Below, piece after piece: positions 34,940-45,213 of a stretch of DNA of 64,000 nucleotides (its first letter is position 1; each line of letters opens with the position of its first letter). The stretch comes from Cycas panzhihuaensis (lineage: Eukaryota > Cycadophyta). Location of the stretch: NCBI GenBank assembly GCA_023213395.1, contig CM041465.1, forward strand, positions 154,511,741-154,575,740, in the 5' to 3' direction. A model generated the notes under the pieces. It was not told the DNA's origin, did not search any database, and worked only from the letters and a program-made list of their open reading frames with translations. The translations under genes and the position numbers were made by a program.

Positions 34940-35257
34940 AGGGGTGCCCGGTCGGAGGAGACACTCCCTATGGGAGTGTCAAGAGCAAAAAAGGACTATA
35001 AAAACAAATCCATGGCAGCGAAACGAGTCTAACGAGTATAAACTTAGGCCTGCGCAGGCGTGGCACATAAAACGAGATGAGGGGACTTGGGCAAAATGAG
35101 TCGTCCAAGGCACCATTAATGCACTGAGAGAAATGAGTCAAAAGGAAGCCACATAGACTAAAATAAGAACTAGGCCAGAAGATAATACTGGCCAGGGTAG
35201 AAATGTGGTCTGGAAGGCTACCTCGTGGGCAAAAAAGGAAGAAGTACCCAGCCGGGG
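34940..35257. other. Spacer between the extra RNase H and the antisense promoter
   Basis: No ORF that I recognise. It would be the upstream region of the antisense transcript. CpG-containing words are common. Confidence 0.45.
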
Positions 35258-35264
35258 CCCCACC

Positions 35265-35273
35265 TATATAAGG
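35265..35273 (+). promoter_or_regulatory. TATA box of the antisense ORF
   Basis: CACCTATATAAGG on the plus strand, in a locally GC-rich context. It lies upstream of the plus-strand reading frame and points opposite to gypsy T's own pol. A start site would be expected near 35300. Inferred from sequence only. Confidence 0.5.
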
Positions 35274-35457
35274 AAAAGTTGAATGAAAAAGGTTTCATTA
35301 TCACGAGTTCTCATACGAAATCTAGAGCTCATTCCTCATGTAGCGGAGTGCTACCCCACTTCTGGGACATGTAGTGAGAGATCCGGCCATTAGATCGAGA
35401 CGAGGAGGCAGCCAGAGTGATCGGGGGATCGAGATGGTGATTACGCGACCAGATCCA

Positions 35458-35938
35458 GTGAGTGGATCACCAAACCTAACTTAAAATTGTAATTTGAGAT
35501 TTAATATTTTTTTATGAGTTTTTATATAGTTTTTGGCCCCATAAGGGCAAGAAGCGACCTCCTGGGATCTGAATTGGACTTGGAGAGGGGTGGGACCAGG
35601 GCATTAAGTAGCCCTGGTCTCGGTGGACTCGGTTGTAGCCCACCCGGAGGAAAACATTTTGGTTTTTAGGGCTGGGAACCCCCCCTTTAGGGGGGGTGAC
35701 ATTCGCACTGTGGCAAAGATCGTGGTTCCATGATCTTTTCTGTGGGGTGATCACTTGGCCCCATCTAAATTCTACGGTACCGCAGAATTTAGGGCGATGC
35801 GGGGCCAGGATCCTAGAAAAAAGGAAAGGGGACCCTAAGAGGTCCTAAATCTGGACCAAATGATGCCAAGAGAGGGTCCTAAGAGGCCAGGAGTGAGTTC
35901 TGGCTGCAGACTGATGCGTTTGAGTGGCATTTTTGCAG
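35458..35938 (+). other. Possible intron in the antisense transcript
   Basis: GTGAGT at 35458-35463 fits a plant 5' splice site, and TTTTTGCAG ending at 35938 fits a 3' splice site. Between them the sequence has a T-rich part and a strong hairpin at 35678-35697. A short exon before it could carry ATGGTGATTACGCG at about 35434. Not proven. Confidence 0.35.
35678..35697. other. Perfect C7/G7 hairpin
   Basis: ACCCCCCC TTTA GGGGGGGT: eight paired bases and a four-base loop. It lies within the proposed intron of the antisense transcript. Function unknown. Confidence 0.7.
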
Positions 35939-37803
35939 GTAGTGACCACGGTGGAAAACCGCGAGAATGTTGGTGTGGCTCTATTGAGCTTCTTGGAGAT
36001 GATGAGTAGAGAGGACAAAGTGGTCCTCTGGAGATGCAGATTACTAAAGGTGGTAAAGACACCCTAGTATATGTCAGATCAGAGACTGCTTGTGAATATA
36101 GTATCGCATTGGGACAGGCGGAGATACGTGTTCCATCTGCCCCAGGTAGGGGACGTCACAGTGACACCCAGAGATATCTGGTAGATCCTAGGGGTGCTTG
36201 CGACAGGGAGACTGGCTACACTAGGAGCATGGCCTAGCAATGAGATAGCTCATCGGGAGGCAGGCATGTTCTTTATAGGCTAGGATAGGTGGGAGAGGCC
36301 AGGGATGCCTCTACAGACTATGGTGATGTCCAGGGTTCCGCGTGTGAGGAAACTGATCACCCTATGCATTCCATTCCAGATTTCCTAGAAATAGAATTAT
36401 AGGGACATTCCACGAGGTTGGATGGATGCAGTGCTTCGGTGTGAGGCCGGCGAGAAATTGGATTAGGCCACCCTTATAGCGGTGAATCTCGTCGCCCAGT
36501 TGGATGCTATCAGGGTGATGGGTAGCGGTGGATTATCATACACCACGCTATTACAGTGTTAGTTCTTTGACCACTTTGCAGCAGTGGCACTATCAGGGGG
36601 ACCACACCCCACACTAGATTGGGCACCCATGGTACATAGGTGGTAGACCTGGTTAAGGGGAGTGGAGGATTAGGCGCATGTCAGGAGGTTCGTGGATGCC
36701 ACGTCATTAGATTTACTCATAATGACTAACTACACACCGAACCCCTACCAGTTGATGAGATGGGATAGCAATGAGGATGCAGGAGGAGCAGGGCTATCCC
36801 CAGAGATGACAATGGTAGCGACGGGGGAGATGAAGGAGATGGGGCTAACCCATCGTGAGCTGCAGATGAGGCAGGACCATCAAGGACTGCTGAGGGGATG
36901 AGGGGGCCTATGACACAAGCCTAGAGATTGAGGATCATGGAGAGACCTAGAGTGGTAGCTCCACCAGCAGAGGGAGGGGCATAGGCCCCAACAGTAGAGG
37001 CAGTTGCAGAGGAGGAGGCACCTGGAGTTGGTGGAGAGCAAGGGACGAAGGCTATCGCATAAGTAGAGGAGCTGGCAGCCGCAACAGGAGAGGCTCACCT
37101 TCCTCGTTGTTTGATAGCTAGATGCATTGTATTGCTTGCTTTTTGATTTGATATTTACGTAGACATATACTGACACATGACATGGTAGATTTACAGGTAC
37201 CGCAGAGATCCGGTGGTTGGTTGAGGCCATGGTGAGGGAGATGTTCCTTTAGGTATATGCAGAGGGGCAGCCACCTATCTAGGTAGAGGATACACCTAGA
37301 TCGATAGGTGCCCACATGGTAGCGTTCACCCCGTTAGCGAGAGTAAGAGATATATGGGCTCTAGAGTCCCAAGAGCATATAGCATTCAGGGGACAGATGT
37401 AGCGAGAGCTAGATGAGGCTTTGGGTGCGTGAGACATATTACAGAGTCGCGTGCAGGTACTAGAGGCCCAGGGTAGAGCCGGAGGGGATATGGGGATCCA
37501 TATCTAGGTGGTGATGCTAGAGGAGAGACTTTAAGGGATGAAGGAGAGATTGTGCCTCATAGAGTCAAAGCGGGATCGTATCTAGGTGTGATACGATCAA
37601 CTGGTCGAGGACATGGCAGCATCGAGGTCAGCACAGAGCAGGACTCAGACCCATACGGCAGTGACAACCCCGAGGAGGCCACGAGATGAGGGGAGCGAGG
37701 CAAGGAGCTTGCAAAGACCTAGGAGGAGTCTCAGAGGGATATGGTCCCCAGGAGAGGGATCACACAGGCCAGGAGATAATACCCTAGGAGCGGGGCAGTA
37801 GTA
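35939..37803 (+). pseudogene. Antisense ORF of gypsy T, plant-mobile-domain-like
   Basis: On the strand opposite to pol, one frame is nearly continuous from 36002 to 36901 with only a handful of TAG codons, all at places where Trp or Gln would fit. It starts MSREDKVVLWRC, then reads YVFHLPQVGDVTVTPRDIW, which resembles the FHLPxGExTxTLxDV block of plant mobile domain proteins. A Trp- and His-rich part follows (FFDHFAAVALSGGPHPTLDW). After a frame change the reading continues Ala/Glu-rich. From about 37300 to 37803 there is a coiled-coil-like part (LEERL, KERLCLIESKRDR, DQLVEDMAAS) and an Arg/Ser/Pro-rich tail ending at a TAG at 37801-37803. Size and position recall the antisense ORFs known downstream of pol in some plant Tat elements such as Grande. 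The domain name is inferred from a short match. Confidence 0.55.
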
Positions 37804-38340
37804 GTATGGTAGTTATGTATTTAATTTTGACAGGGAAAAGCGCGGGCCTCCATGGGGTCATATATATAGAGTCATATGATTGTACCCCTCTTGCAAGGAC
37901 ACCGGCTTCCCATATGTATGATGTGATATATGATTTTGATGTATATATATAGACGGGGCAATTGGCACCCCATTTTGATATGTGATGATGTGTATATCAT
38001 GTGTGACAGATGACATGTATATTTTATTATATATATTATAGATGCTTTGTTATATGATGCACGTATTTCCTTCCATGCATGGCTATATATCTAACAGAAG
38101 CACACACCACCACCATGAGTAGAGGTGATAGGCACATGTGGGGTTAGAAATAGAGTGACATACGCATCCATAGAGGAGCATAGCAGGATATGCGAAGGAA
38201 ACATCGAGCGAGAGGGGGAGTAACGATGTTCCAGAGCATCGTCCTAACTAGGGGATGCCCAAATAGGAAGACAAAAGTCCCAAAAGGATATGGGAACATA
38301 GGTTCCGTGGGAGGAACTAGAAAGAAAAGGAAGAGGCCAT
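37804..38340. other. Intergenic part of gypsy T between the two convergent reading frames
   Basis: Non-coding. A T/A/G-rich part with ATATGTATGATGTGATATATGA-like words at 37910-38090 could serve as polyadenylation region for the antisense transcript. The end of pol is at 38404. Confidence 0.45.
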
Positions 38341-38342
38341 CC

Positions 38343-38389
38343 TAAGTTGTTGTTCCACCCATGGCTAGGAGAGATGGGAACAACTTAAG
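38343..38389. other. Imperfect inverted repeat just past the end of pol
   Basis: TAAGTTGTTGTTCCACCCAT and GATGGGAACAACTTAAG pair as a stem with a small bulge and a short loop. It lies 15 to 60 bases downstream of the pol stop in the element's direction, so it may be a transcript end signal or a processing site. Confidence 0.5.
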
Positions 38390-38403
38390 ATGGTAGTTTA
38401 GGC

Positions 38404-39740
38404 TCATTTCAGAGCATGGCGAAGGGATCGCCGAGAGGATGATGCATAAAATTTCTTAAGGAATTTTTTGTTAACTACCTTCTCAAATTTTAGGCCCTCC
38501 AAGGTGGCGATCCTATAGGTGCCGTTATCGAGACTCTTGAGAATGAAGAAAGGACCGACCCATTTAGGCCCAAATTTGGTCAGACGATCATAGAGATGTT
38601 CCAACTTAAGGATGTAGTCCTCAGGGCATAAAGGATGAGCATAAAGATGTTTGTTGTGAGTCCTTTTCAAGTGGGCTTTCGAAGTGAGATTCGCTTGATA
38701 AGCCATTAAGCGCCTCTCATCCAGGGCCTCGAGATCTAGGAGACGAGCCTGGCAGATAGACTCCTCATCGATAAGACCTATAAGAGAGACTTGTAGAGAG
38801 GGGATCTCCACTTCTAGTGGGAGTACCACGTCGATTCTGTAGACTAAGGAAAATGGAGTCATTCGAGTCGTCGTATGGATAGAAGTGTAATAGGCCCACA
38901 AGGCAGAAGGGAGTTGGAGGTGCCAATCTCTTTGAGATTATGCAACGGTTTTCTTTAGAATGTTAATAAGGGTTTTGTTGAATGATTCAACTTGTCTGTT
39001 TGCTTGGGGGTAATAAGGAGATGAGGTCTTATGAGAAATCTTGAATTTCTCACAGATCTCATCCACCTCCTTATTACAAAAGGGGGTTCCATTGTCTGTG
39101 ATCAAGACATCTAGAATCTCAAAACGACAAACGATGTATTGGTAGACGAAGGTGGCTATCGTCTTGCTAGGCATAGTAGATAAGATATACTTATGTTGCA
39201 CCGAAGAAGGTGGTGATATGGCACCAATGAGGTCTAAACCATATTAAAAAAAGGTCCATGGAGATACGATAGGATGCAGGGCCTCAGAAGGCACATGAGA
39301 GATATTAGCATGCTCTTGGCATCGTCGACATCTTAGGGCGTAAGCATGGGCGTCCTTAAAATGGGATGGCCAGTAATAACCAATGCAGAGGATCCTTTGG
39401 GCCATGGATTGGCCCCTACAAATTCCATGATGGCATTCAAGGAGTATATGGTCTGCTTTGTTTGAAGCGACATAGCAAAGAAGGATCCCATCGAAGGACC
39501 TCTTATACAACACTTCGTCTATAAAGAAGTATTGTCTAGCGGTGGTGCATATGCACGATCTAACTTTGTTGCCGGCTCCAGGGCAGTATTCCTGCTGAGT
39601 TAAATACTGCACAATGTCTCCATACCACTCGCTATTAGCGAGCAGATGAGGAGAGGTGCCCTGGATGGTCAGAATAGACTCGTCAAGAAGAGAGTCATCA
39701 ATGGGAACACCACTCGTATTAGGAATGGGGGCATCAGCTA
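38404..39740 (-). pseudogene. Gypsy T integrase
   Basis: Minus-strand integrase. The zinc-binding part at 39612-39244 shows HILLECHHGIC and CRRCQEHANI, as in the gypsy HHCC site. The catalytic core at 39201-38938 shows VLITDNGTPFCNKEVDEI (second Asp) and YYPQANRQVESFNKTLINIL (Glu). The C-terminal part at 38901-38404 reads LWAYYTS, TPFSLVYRIDVVLPLEVEIP, then KFGPKWVGPFFILKSLDNGTY, the GPY/F module, and ends at a TAA at 38404. Few stops separate these blocks. It follows RNase H directly, with no second RNase H between. Confidence 0.87.
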
Positions 39741-39741
39741 A

Positions 39742-40251
39742 CTAATCTACCACTATCATTCCTTTTTTTGACTTCCTGTTAATGATTTGCAGGTCGAACT
39801 CTTGAAGCAGGACATCCCAACGACCTGTCCTACCCATCAAGTCTAAACAAGTAAGCAAATAACGTAAGGGATTAGATTGGATGATCACCTTGGTAGTATT
39901 ACCGAGCAAGTAATGCCTGAACTTCTTAGTCACGTGGACCAAGGAGAGACATTCCTTCTTGGCAGGGGGATAATTAAGTTCAGTAGCCATGAGGGTGCAG
40001 CTGATAAAATAGATTGCTCTCTCAGTTCCTGAATCATCCTCCTGTGCAAGCATCGCACCCAAGGATTCATCGATTGCTGGGGTATATGAGATGAAGGGCC
40101 TATTGAAGCGAGGAGGCGCTAATGTAGGAGCAGAAGTGAGAGCTTCCTTGAGTCCTGCAAAGGCTTGTTGGGTCTTATCAGACCAAACAAATGGGGCTCC
40201 TTTCTTCAATAGGTTGGTAAGGGGTTTGGCGTTTATGGCAAAGTCTACCAA
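39742..40251 (-). pseudogene. Gypsy T RNase H
   Basis: Open 169-codon stretch on the minus strand. It reads LTNLLKKGAPFVWSDKTQQA (RT thumb to RNase H link), SYTPAIDESLGAMLAQEDDS (Asp region; gypsy usually has LYLAxSxxAxGAxLxQ), ELNYPPAKKECLSLVHVTKK (Glu), then LRYLLTCLDLMGRTGRW, typical of the gypsy RNase H C-terminus. The second Asp of the motif xxTDH reads as SN here (IIQSNPLRYL), as is usual in the Tat group. Confidence 0.85.
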
Positions 40252-41480
40252 AAAATGCCTAAGGAAATCGAGCCTACCTAGAAATGACTTGATCTGTCAT
40301 TGGGTTCTAGGAGGCAGCATGTCAAGGATTGCCTTGACTTTGTCTAGATCGATTTAGATTCCTTGCTTTGATATAAGGAAACCTAGGGGTTTGCCTAAGG
40401 TGATAGCAAACACGCATTTAAGAGGGTTTAGACTAACATGATACTTGCGGCATCGTGTGAAGATGGCCTGCAAGTCGGAGAGATGATGGGCTCTAGTATG
40501 TGAGAGACCCATCATGTCATCCATGAAGACCTCCAACGTGTTATTGATGAGGTCATAGAAAATGAAATGCATAGCCCTCTGGTATATGGCTCCTGCATTT
40601 TTAAGACTGAAGGGCATTACCTTATAGGCAAAGGTACCCCACGGGGTGGTGAAGACCATCTTGTGGTGGTCTTCAGGGGATATCTGGATCTAGTTGTATC
40701 CAAAAAAACCATCCATTAAGGATATGACTTCAAATCTAGCAGTTCAATCAATTATTTGATCGATAAAAGGGAGTGGGAAGTTATCTTTAGGACATGCATT
40801 GTTAATGTCACGAAAATCAATGCATATCCAGATGGTCCCATTCTTCTTGGCAATGGGAGTGATGTTCGATACCCACTTAGGGTAATTGATGGAAGAGATA
40901 AGTCCTGCATTTAAGAGTTTTTCAACCTCCATTTTGACGGCGACTGAGAGTTTGGGATGGAGAGGACGCTACTTCTGGCGCACAGGGCAGGCGTCAGGAA
41001 TAGTTGTGAGATTGTGGGTGACAATGGAGGGGTCAATTCCCTTCATGTCAGAGTAGTCCCATGCAAAAATGTCCCAGAATTCCTAGAATAGAAGGGAGTA
41101 TTTCCTTACTTTATTAGGGGTACATTCCCCCCCTACCTTAATGACCTTATCTGGGGCGAGGACTATGTCCTGAGTTGCCCCCATACACATGGTGTTCCCC
41201 TCCTCGAAATAGAGGGGGGCAAGGTCAACACGAGGAGACAGAATAAAGGATGGAATCAGGTTGGCTAATGTGGACCCAATCGCTAGGATCTTCTGGTGGC
41301 CAAGCTTATGGTGACTAGAAGGTAAGTTGGGCGTGGAGCCCGCTAAGTGCTCCAGCAAGGCCTCGTCGTCTTCAAAGTAGTCCACCTCATGGATGACTTG
41401 ACTTCAAATGGATGAGGTGCAGGATGACATGGGAGTAATAGAACCAGGATGACCTGCAAGCTACCCAACATCCCTAAGGA
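40252..41480 (-). pseudogene. Gypsy T reverse transcriptase
   Basis: Minus-strand RT. At 40932-40744 it reads EVEKLLNAGLISSINYPKWV, IWICIDFRDINNACPKDNFP and LPFIDQIID, the Tat-type RT opening. At 40659-40354 it reads MVFTTPWGTFAYKVMPFSLK, NAGAIYQRAMHF and VFMDDMM (the catalytic xxDD kept), then LNPLKCVFA and KPLGFLISKQGI. A stop near 40740 and others break the frame. The upstream part 41385-41083 is open and carries acidic and proline-rich linker sequence before the RT fingers. Confidence 0.88.
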
Positions 41481-42676
41481 ACTCTAAGGGAGAGTCGAGG
41501 AGAGACCCCTCGTAAGAGGTAGGAGGGAAACTCTCAACTCCATCACTTGTGAAAGATGATGGAAGGGGAGAGTTAGGGATCTGTCAGTCAACATATACAA
41601 TGGTATGTGACACGAGAGAGTGATCAGGCTCTTTGAAAAAAGGGATCCTAGGCTGAGACCTATAACGAGAAGAATGTCCCCCACTAGCGCGAAGGAAGGA
41701 AACCGGGTGAGGAGGGTCCTCATCCTTACTATGGGACCCATCGTTGCTAAACATGGCAAGGTATCCATAGCTTCCAATGCCGATGGGGGAAAAATAGGTT
41801 AGACCAGAAGAAGAAGATGTGGGATCTTCTTTATGGCTAGAAGAATTGGGAATACCGATGGAGCAAGCCGAGGCGTGATTAGAAGGGCCTTTACTTCCCT
41901 TTGTATGGCCATGGCTTGCTTGAGTAGATGGTCTAGTTTGTTTCATAAGCGGTCGATCATGGGAGACAACTCTCATTTGTCTGTTATGGACAAACTTAAG
42001 ATGCCCCCAACCAATGGAACACATGGCTCCCATTTGGTCAAGCCATGGTCGACCCAGGAGGAGGTTGTAATCAACATCCACATCAAGGACAACGATGTCA
42101 GCAAGGATGGTCTTATCCTCGAGGGTGAGAGGTATCGAGATGGATCCCAGGGGAGTCTTCTCGCTACCATCGTAGCCTTGACATTGCCATGGAATGGGTT
42201 CCAAGGTAGAAATGCCAAGCTCTTGCATGACACGCAAGGGCATAGCATTCATAGAAGAACCGTTGTCCACGACGGTCCTTCACAATGTACAATCGGGTGT
42301 GCCTATGGTAGGTGAAAGGGAAGTACCATTGGTATTCCCTTCCACTGGCTGGGGGAAGATCTTTAAGATCAAAGGAGATGACGGGTTCACAACTTTGGGT
42401 GGTGCCCAAAGTGTGAACATGCACGTCATTCAATCCTAAAGCTTCTAGGAGGAGCATTTATTGCTTGGGGCAGCTTTTCAAGACGTCCATGATAGACATC
42501 CCGGCAGCCACGGTATGAAGCTCTTCAACTATAGAAAAAGGCTTAGCCTTCCCTGTGGGTTGGGTAAGGGCTCTCTTAAAGTCGAAGTGACCGGGGCAGA
42601 CGAGAATGTTCTTAGGAAGTGAAGGTATTTCCAGGGGAATAGCTTCTAGAGGAGGATCAAGGTATGATGTAAACAT
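41481..42676 (-). pseudogene. Gypsy T protease and N-terminal pol
   Basis: At 42676-42458 an open stretch includes FSIVEELHTVAAGMSIMDVL (shared with gypsy A). The aspartic protease begins at about 42270 with MDNGSSMNAMPLRVMQELGI and reaches LLLGRPWLDQMGAM about 80 residues later, the gypsy retropepsin pattern (active site D-N-G-S-S, flap, then LLGRPW). The 228-codon open stretch 42270-41584 is one of the longest in the window. After the protease comes a Ser/His/Pro-rich linker. Confidence 0.85.
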
Positions 42677-45040
42677 AGAGGCGCCAACCGCCTCTTTCGT
42701 GGCTTAAGACCGAGTTAGGGCATAAAGGGGAGTGGTCTCAAGCATGTGAATTACCTTCTTTCCCTTGTTGTGGGATCGCGAAGGCGAAGAAGCATGACGG
42801 TCAGGGGAATGTGAGGAGGATGATGAATCTTGCGCACCCTTCCCTCTACCGTGCGAAGGGCGAGAATTGGGGGATCTACTCCGGTTCTAGTTGTTTCTTT
42901 GTTGAGCATTGCGATCACGCTTCCCATGTTTGGGGAATAGATTCTTATGAACGGGTTGATTAAGATTGGGCCTCAAGGCCTGTCTAGGAGATGAATCACG
43001 TGGTGGGGCATCACGAGGGTGTTGCACCCGATAATGCGAGTCATCATGGAAGCACTCCCCATGGATGGAGCACTACTTCTTCTTGAGTGGAGGATCAGCT
43101 TTCCTCACTTGAGAAGGTTGGGTACTACCCCCTTTAGGGGGAGCGGCTTGAGAAGCTTATTGAATTTATTTGTTGGAGGTTGGCGATGAAGGGGCTTGGA
43201 GTTTAAGCTCCTTCATCATACACTCGAATGAGCGTATGGCAGAAGTAAGGGGGTCTAAGGTCCTCTCAGTCAGGTGAGAAGTAGACCTGGTGGGTTACGA
43301 AGGTTTAGTTTCCTTAGTTGAGGAAGGTGCCTTGTGACGTTGTGAGGGATTGAGAGGCCTCTTGAGTCTGGCTTAGATCTCAATAACCTTTAACGCTAAG
43401 CATTTCATGATCGTAGAGTCGCATGTGGTTGCCTCTATTTTGAGGACTTCCACATGTACTTCAAGATGAAGTGCATTAATACAAAGGACTCTCTTTAGCT
43501 CCTTGGGCAACGTGGCCTTGGTGGAGTGAAGAAGGTCATAGAATCATTGTACAAAGTCACGATTCATTTCATCGTGACCTTGTTTGAGCGATAAGAGGGA
43601 TTTTATTTTACTTTCAAATAGACAGACTACATCAAAGTAGTTGATGAATTTGTCCACCAATTGCTAGAATGAAAAGATGGAGTGGGGAGGGAGGTGATAC
43701 AACTATTTAAGGGCATCGCCCTACAAAGACCGTGGGAACAATTACATTAAGATATAGTCGTAAGCCCTATAGTCTATACACGCCATAGAAAAACTATGCA
43801 CGTGTTTAGTTGGATCTTGCGACAAAGTTCCATCAAATTTAGGAACTTCAGGAGGGTGAGGCAGAAGATTAGTTCTTAACACCTCGATGGATAGCGGCAT
43901 CGATCTCTAATCCATAAAGGGACATGCCCTTACATGGGTCATAGGGTCGGTGAACGATAATGTGCAAGGAATAGATGGGGGTGGTAAACCCATGCCTCCT
44001 TGGGGAAACGCCTCTTGTTAGAAGGGGGCTTAAGGATAAGCATCTTGGAAGGGACCTAGGTTCCCTTGCGAAGGTGTGGCGAAAGAAGTCATGCTGGATG
44101 GTAGAAATGGAGGGTGCAAGACCAGATTCTACCCATATGGGTCACCTATAGGTGGTGCAACCCCATATGATTGCAGTGGGTCCACCCCATAAGCTGGAAG
44201 GTGGTTCCCCTTACCCTGCCCTAAGGTTGAGATGCATAACCTGGGGCTATGTAAAGGGAAGGACCATTAGATAGGTTTTGAATATATGTGGGAGTGGGTC
44301 CCATATAATTAGTGGTAGTAGTGCTAGTAGGACCTCTAGGCCTACTAGGGAATGCATGTGCCACGTTTGGGATGGCACATTTGCTTGGCTTGGAAAAGGT
44401 ATGCTAACCCCAAGCTGGGGAAAAGACATACCGCGAATGGGTCCTGAAGAACTAGGACCATGACTAGGAATAGAGGGTATGACACTTGTCCCTAAGATTG
44501 GTATAGAAATGGAGTGGTATGAGTGTGCAAGAACAGAAGGATTACTTATTATGCGAGGCGCAGGTGTGGATGAAGAAGGTGCTCTACCACGCAAAGCTTC
44601 TTCAAACCACCTGGGATATGCTTGAAGGCAAGTCGCTCAAAAGTACTCGCTGATAGCCTCAATCACGTCGGCGGGAGGGGTATCTTCGTAACCATAAGAG
44701 GTGGATGGGACCTCGAATGACAGAGATCCCTTAGGGCGCTCCTCATAAGAATCACCAATCAGATGGTGAATCTCATGAAGAGGCGAACCTTCTACTGCAT
44801 GAGCAGAAGGATAGATGTCAGAGGGGTGAGGCTGGTCACCCAGGTAATAAATAGGATCATCACCCTCTTGGGTGGATCCCGGAATAGACGCGGGAAACTC
44901 TTGAGTTCCCAAGACCAAGGTGTGGTAAGCCCAGTCAGAATGATAGCCCTCTATTATCGAATTGGAATCCGACGACGGAAGGGGGCAATATAAAGGGTCT
45001 TCTAAAAATGACGGTAGACCTCGTAAACGATGCGAGAAAC
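42677..45040 (-). pseudogene. Gypsy T gag
   Basis: Minus-strand gag, open from about 45040. The N-terminal part (44918-44247) is Pro/Ser/Gly-rich with PSAHAVEGSPLHEIHHLIG and a long PS-rich linker. The capsid core near 43800-43550 reads GDALKxLYHLPPHSIFSFWQ and FINYFDVVCLFESKIKSLL, matching gypsy A. A basic, Ser/Arg-rich C-terminus follows at 43150-42760, with SSSSHSPDRHASSPSRSHNK. I see no CCHC zinc knuckle. Stops at former Gln and Trp codons are frequent. The start codon is uncertain. Confidence 0.75.
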
Positions 45041-45194
45041 ATTACATGCAACGCCTTTACAGAAGTTGTTAGAAGAGAATAAAGGGTATGAAGTATGCGT
45101 TGGGGGCTGCCCAATGGAAAAGAAAGTCAAGAAGATCACCTAAAAGCAATAGCACCAATAGGAAGAGAGGCGAGACTAGCTCCCTTACTAGCAG
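45041..45194. other. Gypsy T leader
   Basis: Short leader between primer site and gag. No gene. Confidence 0.5.
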
Positions 45195-45211
45195 TCCCCA
45201 GTATGGTCACT
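45195..45211 (-). promoter_or_regulatory. Gypsy T primer binding site
   Basis: Minus strand AGTGACCATACTGGGGA, two bases inside the 5' LTR. It is the same signal as in gypsy A at 15625-15641. tRNA not assigned. Confidence 0.65.
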
Positions 45212-45213
45212 AG

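Noticed and set aside
36880-37230. 116-codon minus-strand ORF
   Set aside because: Shadow of the antisense unit; Cys/Leu/Ser-rich text from the opposite strand.
41833-42315. 160-codon plus-strand ORF
   Set aside because: Shadow of the gypsy T protease on the other strand, unlike the true antisense unit at 35939-37803, which has no sense-strand coding partner.
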